The notes beneath the pieces are model-generated. The model was not told the origin of the DNA and made no database searches. It saw only the letters and a program-made list of their open reading frames with translations. A DNA stretch of 64,000 nucleotides from Olivibacter sp036959255. GTDB taxonomy: Bacteria; Bacteroidota; Bacteroidia; Sphingobacteriales; Sphingobacteriaceae. A program made the translations under genes and the position numbers. Every line of letters starts with the position of its first letter. Position 1 is the stretch's first letter. The DNA lies in assembly GCF_036959255.1 (NCBI RefSeq), contig NZ_JAWMTI010000001.1, positions 1 to 64,000 on the forward strand. The letters are read 5' to 3'. This document shows, one piece after another, positions 62,911-64,000 of this stretch.

Positions 62911-63009
62911 TGTTATTGCTTATTCGTTACTGGTTATTTTTGTCAGTTGTGCGCTGCCAGTTCTGAGCTAATTCGTTTATTAGTTATTGGCTGTTTGTTA
63001 TTCGTAATA
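62911..63009. repeat. degenerate 7-bp tandem array
   Basis: tgttatt, gcttatt, cgttact, ggttatt, one 6-bp slip, agttgtg, cgctgcc, agttctg, agctaat, tcgttta, then agttatt, ggctgtt, tgttatt, cgtaata. It occupies the leader of the aldehyde dehydrogenase gene, directly after its start codon region. Confidence 0.75.
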
Positions 63010-63055
63010 ACTTTCCTAAGCGTAATACGACTCAACCATGCAGCTACTTAACTCA

Positions 63056-63117
63056 TTAACTAACCGACCGTAGGGAGCTCATGAGTGCCGAAAAAGCAAA
63101 CACTTACGAATAATTGG
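63056..63117 (+). repeat. 62-bp dispersed repeat, copy C
   Basis: Same as copy B over 70 bp. It lies 45 bp beyond the stop of the glutamine-amidotransferase-like gene, with heptamer sequence between. Confidence 0.92.
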
Positions 63118-63130
63118 CTAATTCACTAAT

Positions 63131-63175
63131 TGGCTAATTAACGACTTAACTACTCCCCTACTCAACTATTCAACA
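63131..63175. repeat. 7-bp array encoding the end of the amidotransferase gene
   Basis: tggctaa, ttaacga, cttaact, actcccc, tactcaa, ctattca and acaattt. The last three units are codons for the terminal LLNS and the TGA stop of the gene on the minus strand. Confidence 0.6.
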
Positions 63176-63860
63176 ATTTTACTTCCCTCAAAAAAGATTC
63201 CCTTATATTTTTCACAAAGGGACTCGCCACATCTTCCATTCGCTCAGGATGCCATTGCACCAGACATAAAAATGGCTTACCCTGTTTATCTTTCCATTCC
63301 AACGCCTCTACCACACCATCGCTGGAAATTGCCGACGCAACCAAATCGCCGGCAATTTTATCAGCACTTTGATGGTGTAAACTATTTACAAGTCCTTCTG
63401 TATATGCTACGATGTCAAATAGCTGCGAATACCGATCTACGTGGATAAGATGTTCCCGCAACCTGCCATCCGGCAACTTTGCATGATGAAATTTCCCCCA
63501 AGCAGGAATATCCGGAATTAAAGTACCTCCAAAGTACACATTGATTAGCTGTAGCCCGCGACACACACCTAAAATCGGAAGTTTACGTTTCGTTACATCG
63601 TTTAACAATTCCCACTCAAATGCATCCCTTTGCTCATCAAAATCCACCGGAACACAGTAAGGTAAATAATCCAATCGGTCATAATACTTGGGGTGTACAT
63701 CTTCACCACCGGTAAAGACCATGGCCTGACATTTTTCTACCTCTGAAAAATTATCAAATCCATAACCGATTCGGATGATTTCGATCTGTTCCTCATTCCC
63801 TTTGATCCACTCGGCATACAAATCGTACATTCTGCCATCAGTCATTCCTATTGTTATCAT
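63162..63860 (-). CDS. gamma-glutamyl-gamma-aminobutyrate hydrolase-like class I amidotransferase
   Basis: This 232-residue cytoplasmic protein of the peptidase C26 family has the nucleophile Cys100 in LGVCRGLQLIN and the catalytic His204 and Glu206 in VQWHPERME. GGEDVHPKYY is the family's substrate-side segment. PuuD-type members hydrolyse gamma-glutamyl-GABA in putrescine catabolism. The neighbouring aldehyde dehydrogenase supports such a route, but no gamma-glutamylputrescine synthetase is visible. It could instead process another gamma-glutamyl compound. Confidence 0.85.
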   Translation of the reverse strand: MITIGMTDGRMYDLYAEWIKGNEEQIEIIRIGYGFDNFSEVEKCQAMVFTGGEDVHPKYYDRLDYLPYCVPVDFDEQRDAFEWELLNDVTKRKLPILGVCRGLQLINVYFGGTLIPDIPAWGKFHHAKLPDGRLREHLIHVDRYSQLFDIVAYTEGLVNSLHHQSADKIAGDLVASAISSDGVVEALEWKDKQGKPFLCLVQWHPERMEDVASPFVKNIRESFLREVKLLNS

Positions 63861-63864
63861 GTTC

Positions 63865-63944
63865 TAGGTTAGTTATCCGTTACTAGTTATTCGTTGTTTG
63901 TCATCCTAATCCCCTACTTAACCACTTAACTTCTCAACTAGGCA
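63865..63944. repeat. degenerate 7-bp tandem array
   Basis: gttagtt, atccgtt, actagtt, attcgtt units, then ctactta, accactt, aacttct, caactag, gcaacca. Unit type again switches from gtt-like to caa-like. Confidence 0.55.
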
Positions 63945-63951
63945 ACCAAAT

Positions 63952-64000
63952 CTAAAGCGCTTCTTCATACAGCCTTTTAAAATCTGCTCTGCTAACCGGT
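63952..64000 (-). CDS. C-terminal end of a probable iron-containing alcohol dehydrogenase (partial)
   Basis: The minus strand is open from the right edge to a TAG at 63952-63954 and encodes PVSRADFKRLYEEAL. Iron-containing alcohol dehydrogenases commonly end NPRxxxxxDxxxLYxxAL, and the fragment fits that pattern. A partner for the aldehyde dehydrogenase would make sense. Only 15 residues are visible, so other families remain possible. Confidence 0.4.
   Translation of the reverse strand, partial: PVSRADFKRLYEEAL

Overview
The window looks like a chromosome segment of a Bacteroidota bacterium, most likely Sphingobacteriaceae (Pedobacter, Olivibacter or Sphingobacterium type). The evidence is two ECF-sigma/FecR/SusC/SusD loci, lipoproteins with Cys-Lys-Lys after the signal peptide, TAnnTTTG-type promoters, many secreted glycosidases and the usual TonB-linked outer-membrane proteins. 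No rRNA, tRNA, CRISPR array, phage or intact insertion sequence was seen. Both edges cut genes.

Layout. 0-10 kb: Gfo/Idh/MocA oxidoreductase, a distant GH36-like secreted glycosidase, an MG2/TonB-plug protein and a beta-helix/PDZ protein, with a 1.1 kb gene-free gap. 10-13.7 kb: ECF sigma factor overlapping an anti-sigma/TonB-like hybrid, divergent from a von Willebrand A lipid-free surface protein. 13.8-23.8 kb: locus I (sigma, FecR, SusC, SusD, fasciclin, DUF5007-like, M60-type peptidase). 24-25.7 kb: an MhqD/MhqO-like pair. 25.8-38.4 kb: locus II (sigma, FecR, SusC, SusD, GH2, GH20, GH29). 38.7-43 kb: a second M60-type peptidase and a large outer-membrane receptor-like protein. 43-49 kb: C1 peptidase, WG-repeat protein, histidine decarboxylase with a divergent Lrp regulator, and two small proteins. 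49-55 kb: LytTR two-component pair, a second GH20 and a GH29 with discoidin domain. 55.5-64 kb: lutABC, phospholipase C, aldehyde dehydrogenase, gamma-glutamyl-GABA hydrolase and the tail of a probable Fe-alcohol dehydrogenase.

How the genes fit together. beta-Galactosidase, two beta-hexosaminidases, two alpha-fucosidases and two M60-type peptidases are the enzyme set needed to strip fucosylated, galactose/GlcNAc-containing chains from glycoproteins and to cut the protein core. Their connection is supported in the DNA: four promoters (23.95, 31.25, 38.55 and 53.15 kb) share one architecture, a 16-bp LacI-like box (ACGCAATCGRTTGYGT) centred about 20 bp upstream of a TTG, then exactly 20 bp, then a TA-rich -7 element. 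They drive sigma I, GH2-GH20-GH29, sigma II and the second GH20. This looks like one regulon with an unlinked regulator and is the most interesting signal here.

The intergenic DNA is also unusual. Degenerate 7-bp tandem arrays occur in at least ten gaps, often running into the stop codon of the upstream gene. A 62-70 bp dispersed repeat occurs three times just 3' of minus-strand genes (two copies identical over 70 bp), with a decayed inverted relative near 7.2 kb.
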